Assembly (NCBI GenBank): GCA_903831925.1
Contig: CAIKZV010000633.1
Span: 1 to 6,225, forward strand
Direction: 5' to 3'
DNA from: an uncultured Burkholderiales bacterium
Lineage (GTDB): Bacteria > Pseudomonadota > Gammaproteobacteria > Burkholderiales > Burkholderiaceae_E
Length of the DNA: 6,225 nt
Below, one piece after another: positions 1 through 5,136 of the stretch. The notes beneath the pieces were generated by a model. The model was not told the DNA's origin and ran no database searches. It was given only the letters and a program-made list of their open reading frames with translations. Every line of letters begins with the position of its first letter. Within the stretch, counting starts at the first letter, position 1. The translations under genes and the position numbers were made by a program.

Positions 1-629
1 AGGCGGGTGGCGGCCAGGCCCGACTTGTCGGTGGTGTAGACGTCGCAGCGACCAGCAAAGAAGGCCTGCTCGACCTGGTTCAGTTCGGCGATGACCACCG
101 GCTTGAAGGTCATCTTCTTGACGCGGAAGTAGTCGGACAGGTTCAGCTCGGTGGTGGTGCCAGGCTGCACGCAGACGGTCGCGCCGTTGAGCTGCGAGGC
201 CTTGGTGATCTTGGACGACTTTTTCACCATGAAGCCCTGGCCGTCATAGAACAGCGTGCCGGCGAAGACCGAACCCATGGTCGCGTCGCGCGAGGATGTC
301 CAGGTGGTGTTGCGTGCCAGCATGTCGACTTCGCCGGACTGCAGGGCGGTAAAGCGGTTCTGGGCGTTGGTCGGAACGAACTGGACCTTGTTGGGGTCGC
401 CGAGGATGACCGTGGCCACCGCGCGGCAGAAGTCTGCGTCCAGGCCGTTCCAGTGCCCGGTCGAGTCAGGCGCAGAAAAACCGAGCAGGCCGGTGTTCAC
501 GCCGCACCGCAGGGCGCCTTTGGCCTTGATGGCGTCGATGGTCGTGCCGGCCGAAGCCGACAGGGGCAGCAGTGCGGGCGCTGCCAGCAGTGCTGTCGCG
601 GCGATACGCTGGAACCACGTCTTTTTCAT
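1..629 (-). CDS. aapJ: General L-amino-acid ABC transporter periplasmic binding protein (AapJ/BztA type), 3' end outside window
   Basis: The minus strand is open from an ATG at 629-627 to the window edge, giving 209 codons of a protein that in this family is usually about 340 residues. Residues 1-27 form a Sec signal peptide: MKK, a hydrophobic Ala/Leu core, then a likely cut after ASA. The mature part starts with TIDAIKAKGALRCGVN, the usual opening of AapJ-type proteins. RNTTWTSSRD (106-115) is the family's signature segment around the amino-acid-binding Arg and Asp. CVQPGTTTELNL (153-164) and CDVYTTDKSGLAA (195-207) also match. Cysteines lie at 42, 68, 153 and 195. The family binds many L-amino acids in the periplasm and delivers them to the AapQMP permease/ATPase. 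Those genes would be expected beyond position 1 and are not visible. No strong Shine-Dalgarno is seen. The gene is divergent from the chemoreceptor at 945, and a repeat cluster lies 41-96 bp upstream of the start. Family assignment is firm; exact ligand range is inferred. Confidence 0.93.
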   Translation of the reverse strand, partial: MKKTWFQRIAATALLAAPALLPLSASAGTTIDAIKAKGALRCGVNTGLLGFSAPDSTGHWNGLDADFCRAVATVILGDPNKVQFVPTNAQNRFTALQSGEVDMLARNTTWTSSRDATMGSVFAGTLFYDGQGFMVKKSSKITKASQLNGATVCVQPGTTTELNLSDYFRVKKMTFKPVVIAELNQVEQAFFAGRCDVYTTDKSGLAATR

Positions 630-669
630 GGTGTTTGATCCGGGAGTGAGGGCTGGGGGAAGGCCGACG

Positions 670-725
670 ATCGGTCGAAAATAGGTCGAAAATCGACCGG
701 CCATCGGTCGACGAACGTCCGTTCG
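670..725. promoter_or_regulatory. Operator-like cluster of phased direct and inverted repeats upstream of aapJ
   Basis: GGTCGAAAAT occurs exactly at 673-682 and again at 684-693, an 11-bp period. A third copy of the core, ATCGGTCGA, matches at 670-678 and 703-711, with the near copy ATAGGTCGA at 681-689, so copies start 11 and then 22 bp apart, about one and two helical turns. Inverted partners overlap these: GGTCGA (684-689) AAA TCGACC (693-698), and TCGACCG (693-699) GCCAT CGGTCGA (705-711). A separate palindrome, CGAACG (712-717) TC CGTTCG (720-725), adjoins. The spacing suggests cooperative binding of a dimeric regulator on one DNA face, 41-96 bp upstream of the aapJ start. The repeats are directly visible; operator function is inferred and the regulator is unknown. 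Confidence 0.5.
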
Positions 726-806
726 GCTCAGAGTTGCCGAGTCTACTGTCATTTGCTCGGCGGTTACAAGCTGTTGCAGTAGCTTGGCCCGGGCATGGTC
801 TGCGCA

Positions 807-822
807 CGGCACGGCATGAGCC
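807..822 (+). promoter_or_regulatory. Possible sigma-54 (-24/-12) promoter for the chemoreceptor
   Basis: The bases GGCACG at 808-813 match the -24 core of sigma-54 promoters (consensus TGGCACG). The invariant GC of the -12 element lies at 820-821, with the required 10 bases between GG and GC. The -12 flank is poor: GAGCC where TTGCA or TTGCT is expected. Transcription would start near 833, leaving a leader of about 110 bases before the ATG at 945. Sigma-54 control of chemoreceptors is known in some bacteria, but no enhancer-binding protein gene or clear enhancer site is seen, so this stays a candidate. Confidence 0.3.
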
Positions 823-930
823 CCTGAGCCCGGTTAGAGCATAAATCAGGGGTGAATCCCGCTTTATTCAGACGATACCGCCAGGCCGACAGGTGCGACC
901 CTGACCGCAATAAGGAATCCCCGAACAATC

Positions 931-939
931 GGGAAAGGG
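931..939 (+). promoter_or_regulatory. Ribosome binding site deciding the chemoreceptor start
   Basis: The purine run GGGAAAGGG ends five bases before the ATG at 945. The frame is also open upstream to a GTG at 852, but that codon has no comparable site and would add 31 polar residues unlike any chemoreceptor N-terminus. This favours 945. A later in-frame ATG at 999, with AGGG at 991-994, is a weaker alternative. Confidence 0.6.
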
Positions 940-944
940 CAGAC

Positions 945-2933
945 ATGTCTGTTGCAAAAGAGGGTGCCAGGCCTGGCCTGTTTGGCTATCAGGGCCTGAT
1001 GACGCCGGGCGTTCGCCTGATGCGAGTGCTGAAATTGCCCATGAAAGTGACGCTGGTCGTGCTGGCATTCCTGGTGCCACTCGGCCTGCTGGGGCAGTTC
1101 TACTGGATCAATGCGGGCGCGCAGATCGATTTTGCTGCACAGGAGCGCGACGGCGTCGCCTGGTTGCAGGCGCTGTCGCCGGCGATCACCGCGGCGCAGG
1201 AGCAGCGCGCCCTGGCGGTTCGCAGCCTGACCGCCAACGCATCGCCAGCGGCCGATCTTGCCTCGGGCAATGCACGGATCAAGCTGGCGGTCGATCGCCT
1301 GGCAGAAGTCGATCGCGAAGCCGGCAGTCTGCTGGCGGCTGAAAAGCCGCTCGCCGACATCCGACGCGCCCTTGCGGCCTTGCCCGAGTCGGGTGCATCG
1401 GTGCCGCCGACCAGAGTGCGGGCGGCTTACGATGAGCTGATCGCCGCGCTGCTTGCGGCCGGCTCGCATGTCGGTGACTCGTCGGGCCTGGTTCTCGATC
1501 CTGATCTCGATTCTTTCTATCTGATGCAGGCAGCGGTCATCGACGGGCCGGGCATTGTCGATGCCCTGTCGCGTCTGCGTCAGGCTGGGGCAGCCTTGCC
1601 GGCGAACGCCAACGAGGCCATGGTTGCGCGAGCCCTGGCGGCGCCCGCCGAAATTGCGCGGCTCGGCATTGAACGCCAGCGTGCCGGCTTGAGCCGTGCC
1701 ATCTCGAATACCCCCGATCTGGCGCAGCCGCTGGGCTTGACCGCGCGCCATGCGCCGATTGCCTCGCAGTTGGCTGCGGTCGATGCCCGAGTGCAGGGCA
1801 ATGTCGCCGCGCCGCCCGCAACCCAATGGTGGAGCGATTCGAGCGCGGCATTCGAGGCCGCCATCACCCTCAACGACGCCTGTCTGAGTTCGCTCGACAA
1901 TCTGCTGAAGTCACGCGTCGAGCGGCTGCAGTCGGAACGCTATATCCGCCTGATCATCGCGCTGGCCTCGCTCCTGCCGGCGCTTTATCTGCTGTCTGCC
2001 ATGTACGCGGTGCTGCAGGGTGGCCTGCGGCTGCTTGGCGATCACATCGTCAGGCTGGCCGATGGCGACTTCAGTGCGCGCCCGACCCCCTGGGGTCAGG
2101 ATGAGGTGGCCATGGCGCTGAACCGATTGCGCGAATCGCTGCAGGCCATGAGCGACGCCATGCGCGCGGTTCATGATCGGGCGCAGGAAGTGTCGTATTC
2201 GGCCCGAGAAATTGCCAATGGCAATCTCGATCTGTCGTCGCGCACCGAGCGCAGCGTGGCGTCGCTCGATGCCCTGACGGTAAACATGCAGGCGGTGAGC
2301 GTGCAGGTTGCCGACAATGTCGATGCGCTCAGTCATGCCGATCGCGCGATGGGCGATCTGGTCGGATCGGTGCGCGAAAGCGAAGGTACGGTCAATGGTC
2401 TGGTCGACCGCATGACATCGCTGCATGCGCAGAGCCGGCAGATCACCGAAATCGTTGGTCTCATCGACGGCATCGCCTTCCAGACCAATATCCTTGCGCT
2501 CAATGCCTCGGTCGAGGCGGCTCGCGCCGGCGAGATGGGTCGCGGTTTTGCGGTGGTGGCGCAGGAAGTCAGGTCGCTGGCACAGCGCAGCGCCGAAGCC
2601 GCGCAGCAGATCAAGGGCATCGTCGCACGCTCGACCTCGGACATCGAGCTCGGCTCGAAACTCGCCGTGCAGGCCGGCAAGCGTGTCGCCAACACCGTCG
2701 GGACAGCCAGTTCGGTGGCTGATGCGATGGGGCGGGTCCTGACCGGTTCGCGCGAGCAGCGCGACCGCGTGGGCGAAGTCAACGATGCCCTCACGCAGCT
2801 GTCGGCGGTCACGCAGAGCAATGCCGCGCTGGTTGAGGAAGTGGCGGCCGCGACCGCGTCGCTCGACTCGAGCGGCCATGATCTGCATATGCTCGTGGCC
2901 GGATTCAAGATCGGACAGTCGGCGAGGGACTGA
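945..2933 (+). CDS. Methyl-accepting chemotaxis protein with large periplasmic sensor, HAMP and signalling domain
   Basis: This 662-residue transmembrane chemoreceptor relays periplasmic signals to CheA/CheW and so to the flagellar motor. A 32-residue basic leader precedes TM1 (about 33-54, MKVTLVVLAFLVPLGLLG). A mostly helical periplasmic sensor of roughly 280 residues follows; it contains SGLVLDPDLDSFYLM (180-194), a segment seen in many betaproteobacterial MCPs. TM2 spans about 333-357, then comes a HAMP domain (about 358-410, ending near GQDEVAMALNRLRESL). The signalling hairpin tip is unmistakable: IDGIAFQTNILALNASVEAA (507-526) and GRGFAVVAQEVRSLAQRSA shortly after. The protein ends AGFKIGQSARD and lacks the NWETF-type pentapeptide that tethers CheR/CheB, so its adaptation would rely on untethered enzymes or other receptors. 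The ligand cannot be read from sequence. The divergent amino-acid-binding gene hints at amino-acid taxis, but that is inference. The Nudix gene starts 21 bp downstream. Confidence 0.95.
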   Translation: MSVAKEGARPGLFGYQGLMTPGVRLMRVLKLPMKVTLVVLAFLVPLGLLGQFYWINAGAQIDFAAQERDGVAWLQALSPAITAAQEQRALAVRSLTANASPAADLASGNARIKLAVDRLAEVDREAGSLLAAEKPLADIRRALAALPESGASVPPTRVRAAYDELIAALLAAGSHVGDSSGLVLDPDLDSFYLMQAAVIDGPGIVDALSRLRQAGAALPANANEAMVARALAAPAEIARLGIERQRAGLSRAISNTPDLAQPLGLTARHAPIASQLAAVDARVQGNVAAPPATQWWSDSSAAFEAAITLNDACLSSLDNLLKSRVERLQSERYIRLIIALASLLPALYLLSAMYAVLQGGLRLLGDHIVRLADGDFSARPTPWGQDEVAMALNRLRESLQAMSDAMRAVHDRAQEVSYSAREIANGNLDLSSRTERSVASLDALTVNMQAVSVQVADNVDALSHADRAMGDLVGSVRESEGTVNGLVDRMTSLHAQSRQITEIVGLIDGIAFQTNILALNASVEAARAGEMGRGFAVVAQEVRSLAQRSAEAAQQIKGIVARSTSDIELGSKLAVQAGKRVANTVGTASSVADAMGRVLTGSREQRDRVGEVNDALTQLSAVTQSNAALVEEVAAATASLDSSGHDLHMLVAGFKIGQSARD

Positions 2934-2954
2934 GTCACTGGTAACATCGGCCGG

Positions 2955-3872
2955 ATGAATTCGTCCGCCAAGCCGCCTGTCGGCGCACCCGCCAAGCCGC
3001 CTTCAGGCGCACCCGATATGACCTCCCCGCCGCGTCCCGCCGCCAGCCTCGTGCTGCTGCGTGATGCGCCCGAGGGCCTGCAGGTGCTGCTGCTCGAGCG
3101 GCCCCGCGAAGACAATGTGCTCTCAGGCGCCCATGTCTTTCCGGGCGGCAAGCTCGATGCCGACGATTCGCTCGAAGCCTCGCTGCGCCGCTTCGACGCC
3201 GAACTGAGCACCCTTCACGCCCGTCTGGGCGAGCCCGAACTCGACGCCATCGAGTCGTCGGCGCTGTTCCTGGCAGCGGTGCGCGAAGCCTTTGAAGAGT
3301 CGGGTCTGCTGCTGGTGCCGGGCGCCGATGAAACGCTCGCTGCGCGGGCGCGTGCCATGCGGCACGAAGGCCGCGCGTTTTCCGAGATTCTGCAGATCCT
3401 CGATCTTCGTCTCGATGCGCAGGCGATGCAGCCCTGGTCGCGATGGGTGACGCCGAAAACCTCGTCGATGATGCGTCGTCGCTTCGATACCCGCTTCTTC
3501 GTCGCCCGCCTGCCTGCCGGCCAGAGAATCAGTACCGATGCCCGCGAAGTGGTGTCGGCCAAGTGGCTTGCGCCCCGCGATGCGCTGGTTCGCTACTGGG
3601 CCAGTGAAATCGAGATGGCCGGGCCGCAGATCATGACGCTTGCCCATCTGTCGCGGTTTGCCGATGTCGATCAGGTGATGCGCGATGCCGCCGGGCGCCC
3701 GCCGCCGATCATCCGCCCCGAGCCGATCGACACCGAGCACGGCCGGATGATCTGTTATCCGGGCGATCCGGCGCATCCGGTCGCACAGCGAGCCATGCCC
3801 GGGCCGACCCGGATGCTGGTCGACGGCAGTCGATATGGCCCGCTCGAAGGCTTCGACGCTTTTTTTGCCTGA
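2955..3872 (+). CDS. NUDT19-like Nudix hydrolase with an interrupted Nudix box
   Basis: The protein has 305 residues. The Nudix fold begins near residue 29 (AASLVLLRD, VLLLERPRE). The box starts with the glycines of FPGGKLD (62-68), but its second half, REAFEESGLLL (110-120), comes 45 residues after G65, where 14 is normal. An insertion of about 31 residues therefore splits the box. R110, E111, E114 and E115 are the expected catalytic and Mg2+-binding residues, all present. WVTP (164-167) and RRFDTRFFVARLP (175-187) are typical of the NUDT19 (RP2p) branch, whose animal members hydrolyse CoA and acyl-CoA diphosphates and also have a split box. Bacterial substrates are uncertain: CoA derivatives or nucleoside diphosphate compounds. 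It is expected to be cytosolic, with no signal peptide or membrane segment. The start is uncertain. ATG 2955 has no clear Shine-Dalgarno and adds a Pro/Ala-rich tail built from a tandem repeat; ATG 3018 (residue 22) sits just before the fold and is a real alternative. Confidence 0.9.
   Translation: MNSSAKPPVGAPAKPPSGAPDMTSPPRPAASLVLLRDAPEGLQVLLLERPREDNVLSGAHVFPGGKLDADDSLEASLRRFDAELSTLHARLGEPELDAIESSALFLAAVREAFEESGLLLVPGADETLAARARAMRHEGRAFSEILQILDLRLDAQAMQPWSRWVTPKTSSMMRRRFDTRFFVARLPAGQRISTDAREVVSAKWLAPRDALVRYWASEIEMAGPQIMTLAHLSRFADVDQVMRDAAGRPPPIIRPEPIDTEHGRMICYPGDPAHPVAQRAMPGPTRMLVDGSRYGPLEGFDAFFA
2967..3014 (+). repeat. Two-copy 24-bp tandem repeat at the Nudix gene N-terminus
   Basis: Two adjacent 24-bp units (2967-2990 and 2991-3014) agree at 21 of 24 positions, with all three differences adjacent in the middle. 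They encode AKPPVGAP and AKPPSGAP. The unit is a multiple of three and keeps the frame. It lies before the alternative ATG at 3018, so it codes for a disordered tail only if the upstream start is used. Confidence 0.8.
3842..3866 (+). terminator. Possible intrinsic terminator inside the end of the Nudix gene
   Basis: TCGAA (3844-3848) GGC TTCGA (3852-3856) forms a perfect small hairpin. It can be extended by G3842-C3859 and C3843-G3858 across a bulged C3857. Seven T residues (3860-3866) follow at once and encode the two Phe near the C-terminus. The geometry fits a rho-independent terminator that overlaps the last codons, but the stem is short and the T run is constrained by coding. It may only reduce read-through into the dehydrogenase gene. 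Confidence 0.3.
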
Positions 3873-3889
3873 GCCGATTGCCTGAGCCG
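3865..3889 (+). repeat. 13-bp-period direct repeat over the Nudix stop codon
   Basis: TTGCCTGAGCCG occurs at 3865-3876 and again at 3878-3889, separated by one A. The first copy contains the stop codon TGA (3870-3872). This looks like a small replication-slippage duplication. The protein end is unchanged, since the first copy already supplies the stop. Confidence 0.75.
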
Positions 3890-3954
3890 GCGGCAAGGGC
3901 TTCGTCCCGTTTTCAGCAGGGCCGGCGCACGGCCTTCGACCAGGAGCAAATGAC

Positions 3955-5031
3955 ATGACAGCACACAAGATCGCGGTGATTCCGGGTGACGGCATCGGCA
4001 ATGAAGTCGTGCCCGAGGGCCTGCGGGTCCTCGAGATTGCGGCGAGCCGCTTCGGTATCGACCTGGCCTTCGATCACTTCGATTTTGCAAGCTGCGACTA
4101 CTACGCGCGCCACGGCACCATGATGCCGGCCGACTGGAAAGACCGGATCGGCGGCCATGATGCGATCTATTTCGGCGCGGTCGGCTGGCCCGAGAAGGTG
4201 CCCGACCATATTTCGCTCTGGGGCTCGCTGCTGCTGTTTCGGCGCGAATTCGACCAGTACGTCAATCTGCGCCCGGTGCGCCTGATTGCGGGGGTGCCGT
4301 GTCCGCTGGTCGGGCGCAAGCCGGGCGACATTGATTTCTATGTGGTGCGCGAAAACACCGAGGGTGAATACAGCTCGATCGGCGGTCGCGCGTTTCCGGG
4401 CACCGACCGTGAAGTAGTCCTCCAGGAATCGGTCTTTACCCGCCATGGCACCGACCGGATCATCCGATTTGCTTTCGAGCTGGCCAAAAAGCGCAAGAAG
4501 CAACTCACGTCCGCCACCAAGTCGAACGGCATCTTCATTTCGATGCCCTACTGGGACGAGCGGGTCGAGGCGGTGTCGGCGGCCTATCCCGATGTGGCGG
4601 TCAAGAAGTTCCATATCGACATCCTGAGCGCGCATTTCGTGCGTAACCCGCACTGGTTCGACGTGGTGGTGGCGAGCAATCTGTTCGGCGACATCCTCTC
4701 CGACCTCGGCCCGGCCTGCACCGGAACCATCGCGATTGCTCCGTCGGCCAATATCAACCCCGAGCGCAAATTTCCGTCGCTCTTTGAACCGGTGCACGGC
4801 TCGGCGCCCGACATCTTCGGCAAGGGCATCGCCAATCCGATCGGCCAGATCTGGTCGGGCGCGATGATGCTCGATCACCTTGGCTACCCGCAGGCCCACG
4901 ACGCGATCGTCAAGGCCATTGAAACCGTCACCGAACACGGGCCGCGCACGCCTGACATGGGCGGCCAGGCCACGACCGGCGATGTCGGTCGGGCGATTGC
5001 GGATGCGCTGAAAAGTCAGCCGATCGCCTGA
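3955..5031 (+). CDS. ttuC: Tartrate / D-malate dehydrogenase (decarboxylating), NAD-dependent
   Basis: The protein has 358 residues, normal for the TtuC/DmlA branch of the isocitrate/isopropylmalate dehydrogenase superfamily. These cytosolic enzymes use NAD+ and a divalent metal. They oxidise D-malate to pyruvate and CO2 and (+)- or meso-tartrate to oxaloglycolate. The start carries IPGDGIG (9-15). GWPEKVPDHISLWGSLLLFR (77-96) is characteristic of this branch. Visible active-site residues are R96, R106, R132, catalytic Y139 in RENTEGEY (132-139), catalytic K189 in ATKSN, and metal ligands D222, D246 and D250. HGSAPDI (281-287) has D286, the Asp that reads the adenosine ribose and marks NAD+ rather than NADP+ preference. 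AGGAG (3942-3946) lies 8 bp before the ATG. It is 82 bp after the Nudix gene and 105 bp before a Bug solute-binding gene, which suggests use of an imported hydroxy-dicarboxylate. Whether tartrate or D-malate (dmlA) is the true substrate cannot be told from sequence. Confidence 0.92.
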   Translation: MTAHKIAVIPGDGIGNEVVPEGLRVLEIAASRFGIDLAFDHFDFASCDYYARHGTMMPADWKDRIGGHDAIYFGAVGWPEKVPDHISLWGSLLLFRREFDQYVNLRPVRLIAGVPCPLVGRKPGDIDFYVVRENTEGEYSSIGGRAFPGTDREVVLQESVFTRHGTDRIIRFAFELAKKRKKQLTSATKSNGIFISMPYWDERVEAVSAAYPDVAVKKFHIDILSAHFVRNPHWFDVVVASNLFGDILSDLGPACTGTIAIAPSANINPERKFPSLFEPVHGSAPDIFGKGIANPIGQIWSGAMMLDHLGYPQAHDAIVKAIETVTEHGPRTPDMGGQATTGDVGRAIADALKSQPIA

Positions 5032-5035
5032 CTTT
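5012..5035 (+). terminator. Hairpin over the dehydrogenase stop codon, possible weak terminator
   Basis: AAAGTCAG (5012-5019) pairs perfectly with CTGACTTT (5028-5035) around an 8-base loop. The stop codon TGA (5029-5031) lies in the right arm. A residues lead in and T residues lead out, as in a compact intrinsic terminator, but the T tract is short (TTTGTCT) and the stem is not GC-rich. It could attenuate read-through into the Bug gene. Confidence 0.3.
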
Positions 5036-5052
5036 GTCTGGCGGCGACCGAA

Positions 5053-5063
5053 AGACCTGGTCT
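5053..5063. promoter_or_regulatory. Short palindrome upstream of the Bug gene
   Basis: AGACC T GGTCT is an 11-bp perfect palindrome about 75 bp upstream of the Bug start. Its size and place would suit a dimeric repressor or activator half-site pair, but such palindromes arise by chance and no promoter elements were recognised around it. Confidence 0.2.
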
Positions 5064-5080
5064 GGTGTGACGATTTGATG

Positions 5081-5116
5081 GGCCTTTGCGCGATCGCGGC
5101 GGTAAGATCGCGGGCC
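5081..5116 (+). promoter_or_regulatory. Stem-loop in the leader of the Bug gene
   Basis: CGCGATC (5089-5095) pairs with GATCGCG (5106-5112) around a 10-base loop. The flanking GGCC pair (5081-5084 with 5113-5116) can extend the stem past a four-base TTTG bulge, giving 11 base pairs. It ends 10 bases before the Shine-Dalgarno at 5127. No T tract follows, so it is not an intrinsic terminator. If the message starts upstream it could affect stability or translation. Confidence 0.35.
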
Positions 5117-5126
5117 GGATTCAACC

Positions 5127-5131
5127 AGGAG
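5127..5131 (+). promoter_or_regulatory. Ribosome binding site deciding the Bug gene start
   Basis: AGGAG lies five bases before the ATG at 5137. The frame is open upstream to a TTG at 5086, but starting there would place 17 polar residues before the signal peptide. The ribosome site and the MKF signal-peptide start both point to 5137. Confidence 0.85.
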
Positions 5132-5136
5132 ATCTT

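Larger units (their letters stand above)
630..944. other. Divergent intergenic region between aapJ and the chemoreceptor gene
   Basis: These 315 bases lie between the two divergent start codons and must hold both promoters. I see no convincing gene here. The part nearest aapJ (670-725) is packed with short direct and inverted repeats. A looser inverted repeat, GCCGAG (736-741) and CTCGGC (756-761), follows with arm centres 20 bp apart. A sigma-54-like element lies at 807-822. CCCCTGA (821-827) and TCAGGGG (846-852) form a 7-bp inverted repeat with an 18-base loop. No good sigma-70 promoter pair was found for either direction. On the minus strand TATTTT (683-678) is a possible -10 for aapJ, but no matching -35 lies at a proper distance. 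Confidence 0.7.

Noticed and set aside
256..684. A 142-codon plus-strand open frame antisense to aapJ
   Set aside because: It overlaps the well-supported aapJ coding sequence and has no recognisable domain or ribosome site.
871..878. GACGATAC resembling the sigma-28 -10 element GCCGATAA (6 of 8)
   Set aside because: No TAAA-type -35 lies at the proper distance; the bases 15 upstream are GTGA.
852..944. GTG start extending the chemoreceptor by 31 residues
   Set aside because: There is no ribosome site there, the added residues are polar and unlike the family, and a good site precedes ATG 945.
1911..2888. A 325-codon minus-strand open frame antisense to the chemoreceptor
   Set aside because: It is fully covered by a clear MCP signalling domain and has the Arg/His-rich composition of an antisense shadow.
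3950..3958. A two-codon frame ATG-ACA-TGA overlapping the dehydrogenase start
   Set aside because: It is too small to interpret, and AGGAG is better spaced for the ATG at 3955.
5086..5136. TTG start extending the Bug protein by 17 residues
   Set aside because: It would bury the signal peptide, and it lies inside a stem-loop. AGGAG and ATG at 5137 are much better.
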